From NCBI RefSeq assembly GCF_038023995.1, contig NZ_CP150660.1, positions 2,974,501 to 3,038,500 on the forward strand: a DNA stretch of 64,000 nt. The letters run 5' to 3'. Below the pieces are notes generated by a model that saw only the letters and a list, made by a program, of their open reading frames with translations, was not told the DNA's origin and ran no database searches. The position numbers were made by a program, and so were the translations under genes. Numbering within the stretch: the first letter of the stretch is position 1; every line of letters starts with the position of its first letter. This stretch comes from Polaribacter atrinae (lineage in GTDB: Bacteria; Bacteroidota; Bacteroidia; Flavobacteriales; Flavobacteriaceae). Below, piece by piece: positions 48,773-57,713 of this stretch.

Positions 48773-49849
48773 ATGTTAGATAAATTAAGAATTGTAAAGC
48801 AGCGTTATGATGAAGTTTCTGATTTAATTATTCAGCCAGAAATCATCATGGATCAAAAGCGTTATGCGCAATTGATGAAAGAATATAAAGATTTAGGAGA
48901 TGTTGTTAAAAAGGGAGATGAATACCTAACTTTAACAAACAATATAGAGGAAGCAAAAGAAATTCTTGCTGATGGCTCTGATGCAGAAATGAATGAGATG
49001 GCGAAGATGGAAATTGACGAAGCCAACACTAGAATTCCTGAATTAGAAGATGAAATAAAAGTATTATTAATACCTAAAGACCCAGAAGACTCTAAGAATG
49101 CCGTTGTAGAATTACGTGCAGGAGCAGGAGGAGATGAAGCAAGTATTTTTGCGGGAGATTTATTTAGAATGTATACTAAATATTGCGAAAGTAAAGGGTG
49201 GAAAGTTTCTACTGTAGATTATTCTGAAGGAACAAATGGAGGTTTTAAAGAAATTCAGTTTGAAGTTACAGGTAATGATGTTTACGGAATTTTAAAATTT
49301 GAAGCGGGTGTACACCGTGTTCAAAGAGTTCCACAAACAGAAACTCAAGGTCGTGTGCATACATCTGCAGCAACTTGTATGGTTTTTCCGGAAGCTGAAG
49401 AATTTGATGTAGAAATTAATCCAAAAGAAGTTAGAATTGATTTTTTCTGTTCTTCTGGTCCTGGTGGTCAATCTGTAAATACTACGTATTCTGCAGTTCG
49501 TTTAACTCACCTTCCAACTGGTTTGGTTGCACAATGTCAAGATCAAAAATCGCAACATAAAAATAAAGAGAAAGCATTTAAAGTATTACGTTCTCGTTTG
49601 TATGACATGGAATTAGCGAAAAAGAATGCCGAAGATGCCTTAAAGCGTGGTTCTATGGTTTCTTCTGGAGATAGAAGTGCTAAGATTAGAACTTATAATT
49701 ATGCACAAGGTAGAGTTACAGACCATAGAATTGGTTTATCTCTGTATGATTTACCTAATATTGTAAACGGTGATATTCAGAAAATTATTGATGAATTGAT
49801 GTTGGCTGAAAACACACAAAAATTAAAAGGATTAGGAGACGGAATATAA
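48773..49849 (+). CDS. prfA: Peptide chain release factor 1
   Basis: 358 residues, typical for RF1, which ends translation at UAA and UAG. The catalytic motif [18 protein letters not shown] carries GGQ, and the codon-recognition region [13 protein letters not shown] carries PxT (PQT here, PAT in E. coli). The N-terminal coiled domain is present and the end is LKGLGDGI. A strong terminator follows, then the repeat array. Confidence 0.96.
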   Translation: MLDKLRIVKQRYDEVSDLIIQPEIIMDQKRYAQLMKEYKDLGDVVKKGDEYLTLTNNIEEAKEILADGSDAEMNEMAKMEIDEANTRIPELEDEIKVLLIPKDPEDSKNAVVELRAGAGGDEASIFAGDLFRMYTKYCESKGWKVSTVDYSEGTNGGFKEIQFEVTGNDVYGILKFEAGVHRVQRVPQTETQGRVHTSAATCMVFPEAEEFDVEINPKEVRIDFFCSSGPGGQSVNTTYSAVRLTHLPTGLVAQCQDQKSQHKNKEKAFKVLRSRLYDMELAKKNAEDALKRGSMVSSGDRSAKIRTYNYAQGRVTDHRIGLSLYDLPNIVNGDIQKIIDELMLAENTQKLKGLGDGI

Positions 49850-49872
49850 GTTACTTAATAAAGTATAAGTAA

Positions 49873-49904
49873 GGCCTTAAAACATTGTTTTTAAGGCTTT
49901 TTTT
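49873..49904 (+). terminator. Terminator of prfA
   Basis: Stem GCCTTAAAAC/GTTTTTAAGGC followed by seven T, ending directly before the repeat array. Confidence 0.92.
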
Positions 49905-49911
49905 ATGAAAC

Positions 49912-50005
49912 AAAAAAAGCGATTATAGTTTTAGGGAACTATAGATCGCTTTTGTATTAAGAAATCTTAAACAATTTAAAATTGTTTAGGGGGAAGATTA
50001 CTTAT
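49912..50005 (-). ncRNA. Candidate small RNA, unit 1
   Basis: About 94 nt. Minus-strand -7 box TATATTTG at 50010-50017 with TTG at 50038-50040. The RNA would contain TAATCTTCCCCCTAAAC, a hairpin AAACAATTTTAAATTGTTT and terminator stem AGCGATCTATAGTT/AACTATAATCGCT followed by seven T. The ends are predicted, not measured. Confidence 0.55.
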
Positions 50006-50242
50006 GCTACAAATATATAGCAGTTATCTAGATCCCACAATCCCCATTAATGGGGTATTTTCATCTCACTGTTTTTGGTGAACTGACTCACTGAAAACAG
50101 TTAGAAGGAAGTTTTTTTTATTAGTTAAATGGCTTTATTTATAGGTTTAGATTTTGTTACTAATAGTTACGCAGTTCTATAGTTATTGGATAGGCCTAAT
50201 TCTACCATTTTGAAATTATTTTTTTTGGAGATCTTGTAAAAT

Positions 50243-50337
50243 AAAAAAAGCGATTATAGTTTTTAGGGAACTATAGATCGCTTTTGTATTAAGAAATCTT
50301 AAACAATTTAAAATTGTTTAGGGGGAAGATTACTTAT
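50243..50337 (-). ncRNA. Candidate small RNA, unit 2
   Basis: About 95 nt, almost identical to unit 1. The -7 box TATATTTG is at 50342-50349. C-rich stretch, first hairpin and terminator all conserved. Confidence 0.55.
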
Positions 50338-50574
50338 GCTACAAATATATAGCAGTTATCTAGATCTCACAATCCCCATTTATGGGGTATTTTCATCTCA
50401 CTGTTTTTGGTGAACTGACTCACTGAAAACAGTGAGAAGGAAGATTTTTTTATTAGTTAAACGGCCTTATCTATAGGTTTAGATTTAGTTAGTATTAGTT
50501 ACCCAGTTTTATAGTTATTGGATAGGCCTAATTTTACCTTTGTGAAATTATTTTTTTTGGAGATTTTGTAAAAT

Positions 50575-50683
50575 AAAAAAAGCGATTATAGTTTTTAGGG
50601 AACTATAGATCGCTTTTTGTGTAATTTAAAATACTTAAGAAATCTTAAACAATTTAAAATTGTTTAGGGGGAAGATTACTTAT
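50575..50683 (-). ncRNA. Candidate small RNA, unit 3
   Basis: About 109 nt, longer because ~14 bp (GTGTAATTTAAAATACTT region) lie between hairpin and terminator. The -7 box is at 50688-50695. The insertion leaves both hairpins intact. Confidence 0.55.
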
Positions 50684-50920
50684 GCTACAAATATATAGCA
50701 GTTACCTAGATCACACAATACCCATTAATGGGGTATTTTCATCTCACTGTTTTTGGTGAACTGACTCACTGAAAACAGTGAGAAGGAAGATTTTTTTATT
50801 AGTTAAACGGCCTTATCTATAGGTTTAGATTTAGTTAGTATTAGTTACCCAGTTTTATAGTTATTGGATAGGCCTAATTTTACCTTTGTGAAATTATTTT
50901 TTTTGGAGATTTTGTAAAAT

Positions 50921-51015
50921 AAAAAAAGCGATTATAGTTTTTAGGGAACTATAGATCGCTTTTGTATTAAGAAATCTTAAACAATTTAAAATTGTTTAGG
51001 GGGAAGATTACTTAT
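50921..51015 (-). ncRNA. Candidate small RNA, unit 4
   Basis: About 95 nt. The -7 box is at 51020-51027. Transcribed part matches units 1 and 2; its upstream inverted repeat is the most perfect of the five. Confidence 0.55.
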
Positions 51016-51278
51016 GCTACAAATATATAGCAGTTACCTAGATCACACAATACCCATTAATGGGGTATTTTCATCTCACTGTTTTCAGTGAACTGACTCA
51101 CTGAAAACAGTGAGATGAATTAATTTGTAATGAGTTATAGCTTATTGATTACTGCAACAAAGCTTATATAGATTTTAACTTCTAAGAAGATAACAGTTTC
51201 TGAATGTTTTATATTTTCCGGTTGATAAATTTTATATCAATAAGAATATAAACTAGGAGTAATAATTTTTATAGTAAT

Positions 51279-51384
51279 AAAAAAAGCGATTAAAGTTTAG
51301 ACAAACTATAATCGCTTTTGTATATTCAGAATATTTAAGAAACCTTAAACAAATTAAAATTTGCTTGGGGAAAAGATTACTTAT
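51279..51384 (-). ncRNA. Candidate small RNA, unit 5 (diverged)
   Basis: About 106 nt, -7 box at 51389-51396. The C-rich part reads CTTTTCCCC instead of CTTCCCCC. Terminator stem is AGCGATTATAGTTT/AAACTTTAATCGCT, changed but still paired. This copy is nearest GH31 and the oldest-looking. Confidence 0.5.
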
Positions 51385-51491
51385 GCTACAAATATATAGC
51401 AGTTACCTAGATCACACAATACCCATTAATGGGGTATTTTCACCTCACCATTTTCAGTGAGTGAATTCACTGAAAATGGTTAGGAAAAAAA

Positions 51492-53897
51492 TTATTTTCC
51501 TATTAAATGTAATTCAGAAAACCCTTTATCTAGAAGTATAGATTGTGTATCTCCCGAGATAACACGGTCTATAGTTGTTTCAACATTATCTATTTGTATA
51601 GAAGTAATTTTAAAAGGTAAATTATGGAACACAATATTAAACTTGCTATAACCTGCATTAAAGTCACCACGTTTGTGTTGTTGAATAATTAATTCTTCTT
51701 TTTTACCTGTTACTTTAAAAGTACGTAAACTAAATCTACCTTTTTTATAATCATACCCATCATGAGCATCATCATATAATTGTGACGATTCTTTACCTTC
51801 TTTATAATATAGGTCTAAAGTAATTTCATCAAATTGTTTTTCATCAACATATTGTTGAACAGGATATTTTGGTATAACGGCTCCTTCTTTAATAAATATA
51901 GGCATGCTATCTATATCTGCATCTACCCACATTTCTTTTCCACCAATTACAAGTTCATTTGTCCAAAAATTATACCATTTACCTCTAGGTATATACATTC
52001 TTCTTCCTCTAGCATTTGGTTCTTGTATAGGGCAAACTAAAATTTGTTCACCATAAACAAATTCATCACTTCTATGATGTGTAGCAGTATCTTCTTGATC
52101 GTATAAAACTAAAGATTTTAGAATAGGTGTTCCGTCGTTAATATAATTCCAGAAACAAGTATATAGATATGGTAATAATTGATATCTAAGTTCAACAAAC
52201 TTTCTTACAATGTTTGTAACTTCATCTCCAAATACCCAAGGTTCTTGATCTCCATGATCTCCAGAAGAATGTACTCTACAAAAAGCATGAAATACACCTA
52301 ATTGAATCCAACGGGCAAAAAGCTCTCCTTGTGGTTGCTCTGCAAAACCACCAATATCTGAACCTGCAAAAGAGAAACCAGACATAGACATTCTTTGTGC
52401 TTGGTTATTGGCTATTGCTAAGTGTTCCCAAGTAGCAACATTGTCTCCCATCCAAGTAGAAGTATATCTTTGAGCACCAGAATAAGCAGATCTTGTAATT
52501 ACAAATGGTCTTTTTGGGTATGCATATTTTTTTAAACCATGATACGTTGCACGTGCCATTTGAGTTCCATAAATATTATGTGCTTTTCTATGGCTACATG
52601 GGTTTCCATCATAATCATGACGAACATCATCTGGAAAAGATTTGTTAGGAACATCCATTACAGCTGGTTCATTCATATCATTCCAAACACCTTTTACACC
52701 AAAGTCTTCAATTAGTTCTTTAAACAAACCAGACCACCATTCTCTTACTTCTGGTTTTGTATAATCTGGAAAATAACATTCACCAGGCCAAACTTTACCT
52801 TTCATATAAGGTCCATCTGCACGTTTACAGAAATAATCTTTATCTAATGCTTCTTTAAAAACATCGTATTCTAAATCTATTTTAATCCCTGGATCTATAA
52901 TAACTACAGTTTTAAAACCGTCTTCTTCTAATTCTCTAACCATTCTTTTAGGATCTGGAAAATGGTTTTTATCCCAAGTAAAACAACGGAAACCGTCCAT
53001 ATAGTCGATGTCTAAATAAATAGCATCACAAGGTATCTTTAAATCTCTAAAAGTATTTGTAACTTCTTTTACATTACTCTCTGGAAAATAACTCCATTTA
53101 CATTGATGGAATCCTAAAGCCCATAATGGAGGTAAAGCATGAGGTTTTCCTGTTAAATCTGTATAGTTTTTAACTACATCTTCCATTTTAGGTCCGTAGA
53201 TAAAATAATAATTCATTTCACCACCTTGTGCCCAAAAACTTGCTACATTTCTTCTTTCATGTGCAAAATCAAAATGTGATTTAAAAGTATTGTCAAAGAA
53301 AATACCATAAGATTTATCACCTTGTATAGCGGTGTAAAAAGGAATTGCTTTATATATTGGGTCTGTGTCTTTACCAAAAGCGTATGAGTCTGTAGCGTAG
53401 TTTTCAAAACGTTTCCCTTTTAAATTTACATCTACAGGCTTATCTCCTAAGCCATAAAAACTTTCTCCCCTTTGGCAAGCCTTACTCATTTTTACGATGT
53501 CTCCACCATATTCGTAACTTTCTTCCCAATGAAACCCAATTTCATCTTCGTTTATTAATTTAAAGTCTATAGCATCATAAAGTTTAACTTGTAAACTACT
53601 TTTTTCTACTTTACAGATTAATTTAGAAGTTGTAATAATATAATGAGTATCATCTTCAGTAACGTCTAAAAAATAATATCCTCTAGATGCATGAATTGTT
53701 ACTCCGTAAGAAAAATCATTTTCAAATTTACCCGTTGTAGCATATCTAAATCTTATAACACTATCTCTTACAACAGTAAGTTGTAAGATTACATTGTTCT
53801 TTGTTGTAAAATATAAAGTGTCTATATCTTTTTTATAGCTCACTATCTCTGAAGGAAATAAGTTTCCTTTTTGTTCTAATTCTGTATTAACAATCAT
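51492..53897 (-). CDS. Glycoside hydrolase family 31 alpha-glucosidase
   Basis: 801 residues. The GH31 barrel has the nucleophile Asp407 in KGVWNDMNEPAVM and the acid/base Asp485 in STWMGDNVATWEHL; LPPLWALGFHQCKWSY and YLDIDYMDGFRCFTWD are also typical. No signal peptide is seen, so it is likely cytosolic and releases glucose from alpha-glucan oligosaccharides. It follows the glg operon on the same strand but is separated from it by a terminator and a 272-bp gap, in which no other gene is visible. Confidence 0.93.
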   Translation of the reverse strand: MIVNTELEQKGNLFPSEIVSYKKDIDTLYFTTKNNVILQLTVVRDSVIRFRYATTGKFENDFSYGVTIHASRGYYFLDVTEDDTHYIITTSKLICKVEKSSLQVKLYDAIDFKLINEDEIGFHWEESYEYGGDIVKMSKACQRGESFYGLGDKPVDVNLKGKRFENYATDSYAFGKDTDPIYKAIPFYTAIQGDKSYGIFFDNTFKSHFDFAHERRNVASFWAQGGEMNYYFIYGPKMEDVVKNYTDLTGKPHALPPLWALGFHQCKWSYFPESNVKEVTNTFRDLKIPCDAIYLDIDYMDGFRCFTWDKNHFPDPKRMVRELEEDGFKTVVIIDPGIKIDLEYDVFKEALDKDYFCKRADGPYMKGKVWPGECYFPDYTKPEVREWWSGLFKELIEDFGVKGVWNDMNEPAVMDVPNKSFPDDVRHDYDGNPCSHRKAHNIYGTQMARATYHGLKKYAYPKRPFVITRSAYSGAQRYTSTWMGDNVATWEHLAIANNQAQRMSMSGFSFAGSDIGGFAEQPQGELFARWIQLGVFHAFCRVHSSGDHGDQEPWVFGDEVTNIVRKFVELRYQLLPYLYTCFWNYINDGTPILKSLVLYDQEDTATHHRSDEFVYGEQILVCPIQEPNARGRRMYIPRGKWYNFWTNELVIGGKEMWVDADIDSMPIFIKEGAVIPKYPVQQYVDEKQFDEITLDLYYKEGKESSQLYDDAHDGYDYKKGRFSLRTFKVTGKKEELIIQQHKRGDFNAGYSKFNIVFHNLPFKITSIQIDNVETTIDRVISGDTQSILLDKGFSELHLIGK

Positions 53898-54101
53898 AAT
53901 TTTGGTTGTTTATTGTGCTTGTAAAAATCGTAAATATTTGTAAATGACGATTGTTCTATACTATTTTACGATAATGTATTTGTTAAATTGATGAGCAAAA
54001 ATATTGCTTATTTATTTAATTTTAAATAGAATAGATTTTCTTTTTAAAATTGGATGTATTTTTCTTAATGTCTTAAAAATGAGAAGTTTTATTATGAAGT
54101 T

Positions 54102-54157
54102 GTAAAAAAAAATCCTCTTTTTTTATCAGAATAATATAATGATAAAAAAAGAAGATT
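54102..54157 (-). terminator. Terminator of the glg operon after glgB
   Basis: Arms AATCTTCTTTTTTTATCA and TGATAAAAAAAGAGGATT on the minus strand, then nine T, 12 bp past the glgB stop. Confidence 0.9.
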
Positions 54158-54169
54158 TGTAATTGAAAT

Positions 54170-56077
54170 TTATTTGTACTTGTAAGCAATCATTCCTAAT
54201 GGAGGTAAATTTAACTCTATAGAATGCTCCCTATTATTCCATACCTTTTTTTCTGAAGTTAACTTTTTACTTTTAAAGTTTCCGGTACCATTATATTTGG
54301 TATCATCACTATTAAAAACAGGTGTTAAGGTTCCTTTTTTAGGTAAGCCTATTCTGTAATTTTCTCTTGGAACAGGTGTTAAGTTTAAGATAACTATTAT
54401 GTTATCTTTTTCATTTTCACCTTTTCTAATATAAGACATTACAGAGTTTTCATGATCTCCATGATCTATCCATTCAAAACCTTCATGAGAAAATTGCTTT
54501 TCATGTAATGCAGGTTCTTTTTTGTATAATTTGTTTAAGTCTTTTACTAAGTTTTGTGCTCCTTTATGTACACCGTAGTCTAATAAATGCCAGTCTAAAC
54601 TTCCGTCAAAGTCCCATTCGCTCGTTTGTCCAAACTCTGCTCCCTGAAACAATAGTTTAGTTCCGGGATGTGTGTACATCAAACTATATAACATTCTTAA
54701 GTTTGCAAACTTTTGCCATTCATCACCAGGCATTTTATCTACTAAAGCTTTTTTACCATACACTACTTCGTCATGAGAAAGTGGAAGCATAAAGTTTTCT
54801 GTAAATGCATAATTTAAACTGAATGTTAATTCATTTTGATGATGCTTTCTGTATATAGGTTCTTTTGCAAAATAATCTAAAGTATCATGCATCCAACCCA
54901 TCATCCATTTCATACCAAAACCTAAACCTCCATCATAAATTGGTTTAGAGACTTTTGGGAAAGAAGTAGATTCTTCTGCAATAGTTTGTACATCTGGGAA
55001 AGATTCATAGACTGCTGCATTCATTTCTTTAATAAAATTAATAGCATCTAGGTTTTCTCTTCCACCAAATTCATTTGGTTCCCATTCTCCTTCTTCTCTA
55101 GAATAATCTAAGAATAACATAGAGGCAACAGCATCTACTCTTAAACCATCTGCGTGGTATTGGTCTAACCAAAAGATAGCATTACTAATTAAAAATGCTT
55201 TTATTTCGTTTCTTCCGTAGTTAAAAATTAAACTTTTCCAATCTTGATGATAGCCTTTTCTTCTATCTGGATGTTCATATAAATGAGAACCATCAAAGAA
55301 ACCTAATCCGTGATCGTCTGACGGAAAGTGAGAAGGAACCCAATCTAGTAAAACTCCAATTCCTTTTTCATGGAATTTATCTACTAAATATTTAAATTCA
55401 TCTGGATAACCAAAACGAGATGTTGGTGCAAAATAACCAGTTAATTGATAGCCCCAACTTGGGTCGTACGGAAATTCCATAATTGGCATAAACTCTACAT
55501 GTGTAAAATTCATTTCTGATACATAATTAACTAACTCCTCGGCTAATTCATGATAACTTAAAAATCGTCCTTCTTCAACTTGCTTTTTCCAAGAACCTAA
55601 ATGAACTTCATAAACAGAAAAAGGAGCATCTAGTGCATTATTTTTCTTTCTATTTTTCATCCATTTCTTGTCGTTCCAAGCGTAGTCATCTTCCCATACT
55701 TCAGAAGCTGTTTTTGGTGGATGTTCACACCTTCTAGCAAAAGGATCTGCTTTTTCTGTTGTTATGTCATTATTAGTACTTCTTATTTTATATTTATATA
55801 CGGTTCCTTTACCAATATTTGGAATAAAACCTTCCCAGATACCGCTACCGTCCCAACGTACATTTAAGTGATGTTCTCCTTCTAACCAAAAATTAAAATC
55901 ACCAATTACTGAGACTGATTTAGCGCTTGGTGCCCAAACGGCAAAATAAGTTCCTTCTACACCATCTACAGTTATAAGATGTGAACCAAATTTTTCGTAT
56001 AAACGATAGTGTTTTCCAGCTTTAAATAAATTAATATCAAATTCTGTAAAAAGACTGTGAGCTTTTGTTTTTGTCAT
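54170..56077 (-). CDS. glgB: 1,4-alpha-glucan branching enzyme
   Basis: 635 residues. An N-terminal CBM48 domain (YFAVWAPSAKSVSVIGDFN) is followed by a GH13 barrel with nucleophile Asp315 in GLRVDAVASM, acid/base Glu368 in TIAEESTSFP, and LSHDEVVYGKKALV. It adds alpha-1,6 branches to the glucan. Four bp separate it from the maltokinase-like gene. It lacks the extra N-terminal domain of the E. coli enzyme. Confidence 0.96.
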   Translation of the reverse strand: MTKTKAHSLFTEFDINLFKAGKHYRLYEKFGSHLITVDGVEGTYFAVWAPSAKSVSVIGDFNFWLEGEHHLNVRWDGSGIWEGFIPNIGKGTVYKYKIRSTNNDITTEKADPFARRCEHPPKTASEVWEDDYAWNDKKWMKNRKKNNALDAPFSVYEVHLGSWKKQVEEGRFLSYHELAEELVNYVSEMNFTHVEFMPIMEFPYDPSWGYQLTGYFAPTSRFGYPDEFKYLVDKFHEKGIGVLLDWVPSHFPSDDHGLGFFDGSHLYEHPDRRKGYHQDWKSLIFNYGRNEIKAFLISNAIFWLDQYHADGLRVDAVASMLFLDYSREEGEWEPNEFGGRENLDAINFIKEMNAAVYESFPDVQTIAEESTSFPKVSKPIYDGGLGFGMKWMMGWMHDTLDYFAKEPIYRKHHQNELTFSLNYAFTENFMLPLSHDEVVYGKKALVDKMPGDEWQKFANLRMLYSLMYTHPGTKLLFQGAEFGQTSEWDFDGSLDWHLLDYGVHKGAQNLVKDLNKLYKKEPALHEKQFSHEGFEWIDHGDHENSVMSYIRKGENEKDNIIVILNLTPVPRENYRIGLPKKGTLTPVFNSDDTKYNGTGNFKSKKLTSEKKVWNNREHSIELNLPPLGMIAYKYK

Positions 56078-56081
56078 AATT

Positions 56082-57710
56082 TTATGAGTTCAATATGTTT
56101 GCAATACCTTTTAATGGAATAATTGTCCATTTTGGTCTTGAGTTAAGTTCGTAACCTAATTCGTAAATTGCTTTTTCTAATAAGCAATATTTTAATAAAA
56201 ATATTCTTTCGTTTCTATAACCTATATGTAGGTTTGCATTTTTTGTGGTTTCTATATAGGTGTCTAAAAAGATAGAAACCATGTATTTGTATAACAATTC
56301 TCCATACTCAAAAAGTTCTTCTTGAGTTTTTTTATATTCATTTTGATGATTAAAAATCGTTGAATAAATTGCGTAATGAAAAGATCTAAATAAACCTGCA
56401 ACATCTTTTAATGGTGGTTGTTTTACTTTACGATCTCTAATTGTACTTTCTGGTTCGCCTTCGAAATCTAAAATACAAAAATCATCATCTTGTACTAAAA
56501 CTTGCCCTAAATGATAATCGCCATGAATTCTAATTCTTTCTCCTTTTAGTTTTGTCCAATCAAAATTTACTAAGCGTTTTCTAATTTCGTTTTTTCTTTC
56601 TAAAAATTCTTTTGCAAGTTGTAAAGAATCTCCTTCTAATTTATGTAAATTATTTTCAGCAAGATGTAATCTATTTTGAAATTGATAGGTTAATCTATTT
56701 TTTAGCCAAACAGTATAATCGCTATTAAAACGAGTAGGAGTAAAGGAAGTGTCTGCAAATTCTGATCCTAAAGCAATATGCATTTCTGCTGTTCTTTGTG
56801 CTAATTTTTTTACTTTGGATACTAAATTAAGTCCAATCCAATCTATAATTTTCGGAGGAACTTCAGAAATCTTAACTCGTTTAAACATTTTTACATCTGG
56901 TAAATTTTTATAAGAAATATTTTTAGAATCTATTGTTTTATAGATTTTATGAATTTCCTTTAAAAAATACTCCCAAGCATCACCATTATTTTGCACTAAT
57001 TTTTGCATTAAACCAATAGTAACATTGGTATTATCCGAATCAATAATATTGATACTTCCTAAATATGGAGGTGTGTGTTTAAACTCTTTTGTGTGTGATA
57101 AAAAACGACTCATTTCATAGTCAGGATTTTTATCAGCATAAATTCTTCTAAAAAATTTTAAGATAAATGCATCATTATATATAATAGAAGTATTGCTTTG
57201 TTCAACCCCCATAAATCTTGACGATTTGTAAGCAGGGAAATTGAAACCTTCTGTTTTATGATATTGTACAGGAGTTTTATCAACCGGTAAAGCAGAACTT
57301 ATTCTTTCATAAACTACTTTTCTAAAACTTTCTATATGCATTGCATCTATAATATAACCTTCTTGATCTTTAAGTTTTATAGGTAATATTCTATTTTCTT
57401 TAGATATGCTTTCATCAGCAACAAATGCAATAGGTAAAAAATAGTGATGATAAAAAGCTTCTACAAAATTAACTTCTAGAATTAAACCAAAATAGATTTC
57501 TCCATCTTGCTGAATTTTAAAATATTCACTTAATTCAATGTATTTTAATTGGCTAGATTTACCTCCAAACCAACGTTGCTTTTGTATGTATTCTTCTAAA
57601 ACATCAGATAAAAAAATAGATATAAAATCTTTATCGGCAATAATTTCCTCCCAATTATTTGAAGATGAAAAAATAGAAGATTTAGAAATTGTATTTTCTT
57701 CCTTGATCAT
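56082..57710 (-). CDS. Maltokinase-like protein (Pep2/Mak family)
   Basis: 542 residues. The N-terminal cap has LEEYIQKQRWFGGKSSQLKY, the family signature RWFGGK, and the kinase lobe has RIHGDYHLGQVLV (about residue 396) and ILDFEGEPES (about residue 414), the catalytic and metal-binding motifs of the aminoglycoside-phosphotransferase fold. It phosphorylates maltose to maltose-1-phosphate with ATP, feeding GlgE. In other bacteria it is often fused or next to trehalose synthase TreS; no treS is in this window. The gene is 3 bp from glgE. Confidence 0.9.
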   Translation of the reverse strand: MIKEENTISKSSIFSSSNNWEEIIADKDFISIFLSDVLEEYIQKQRWFGGKSSQLKYIELSEYFKIQQDGEIYFGLILEVNFVEAFYHHYFLPIAFVADESISKENRILPIKLKDQEGYIIDAMHIESFRKVVYERISSALPVDKTPVQYHKTEGFNFPAYKSSRFMGVEQSNTSIIYNDAFILKFFRRIYADKNPDYEMSRFLSHTKEFKHTPPYLGSINIIDSDNTNVTIGLMQKLVQNNGDAWEYFLKEIHKIYKTIDSKNISYKNLPDVKMFKRVKISEVPPKIIDWIGLNLVSKVKKLAQRTAEMHIALGSEFADTSFTPTRFNSDYTVWLKNRLTYQFQNRLHLAENNLHKLEGDSLQLAKEFLERKNEIRKRLVNFDWTKLKGERIRIHGDYHLGQVLVQDDDFCILDFEGEPESTIRDRKVKQPPLKDVAGLFRSFHYAIYSTIFNHQNEYKKTQEELFEYGELLYKYMVSIFLDTYIETTKNANLHIGYRNERIFLLKYCLLEKAIYELGYELNSRPKWTIIPLKGIANILNS

Positions 57711-57713
57711 TGA

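Larger units (their letters stand above)
49912..51484 (-). repeat. Array of five tandem ~330-360 bp units (candidate sRNA genes)
   Basis: Units begin at 49912, 50243, 50575, 50921 and 51279 (periods about 331, 332, 346 and 358 bp). On the minus strand each has an inverted repeat, a promoter, a short transcribed region and a terminator. The large inverted repeats are at 50064-50105, 50396-50437, 50742-50783, 51074-51115 and 51443-51484. The ~120-bp spacers after units 2 and 3 are nearly identical to each other, that after unit 1 is diverged and that after unit 4 is unrelated. No protein gene is present. The last inverted repeat ends 8 bp from the GH31 stop and may also end that transcript. Confidence 0.85.

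Noticed and set aside
50004..50081. A conserved plus-strand 25-codon frame in each array unit, beginning MLQIYSSYLD after a GGGGGAAG stretch
   Set aside because: Its conservation follows from the near identity of the units. The frame covers the minus-strand promoter and ends in the inverted repeat, and changes between units are not biased to silent sites.
49850..50243. Plus-strand promoter for the array (TACCTTTG in the spacers of units 2 and 3)
   Set aside because: The nearest TTG is only 14 bp away instead of about 19, and the box is not conserved in the first or fourth spacer.
49912..51484. CRISPR-like array
   Set aside because: The repeats are ~330 bp, not 25-45 bp, the spacers are partly identical to each other and no cas genes are present.
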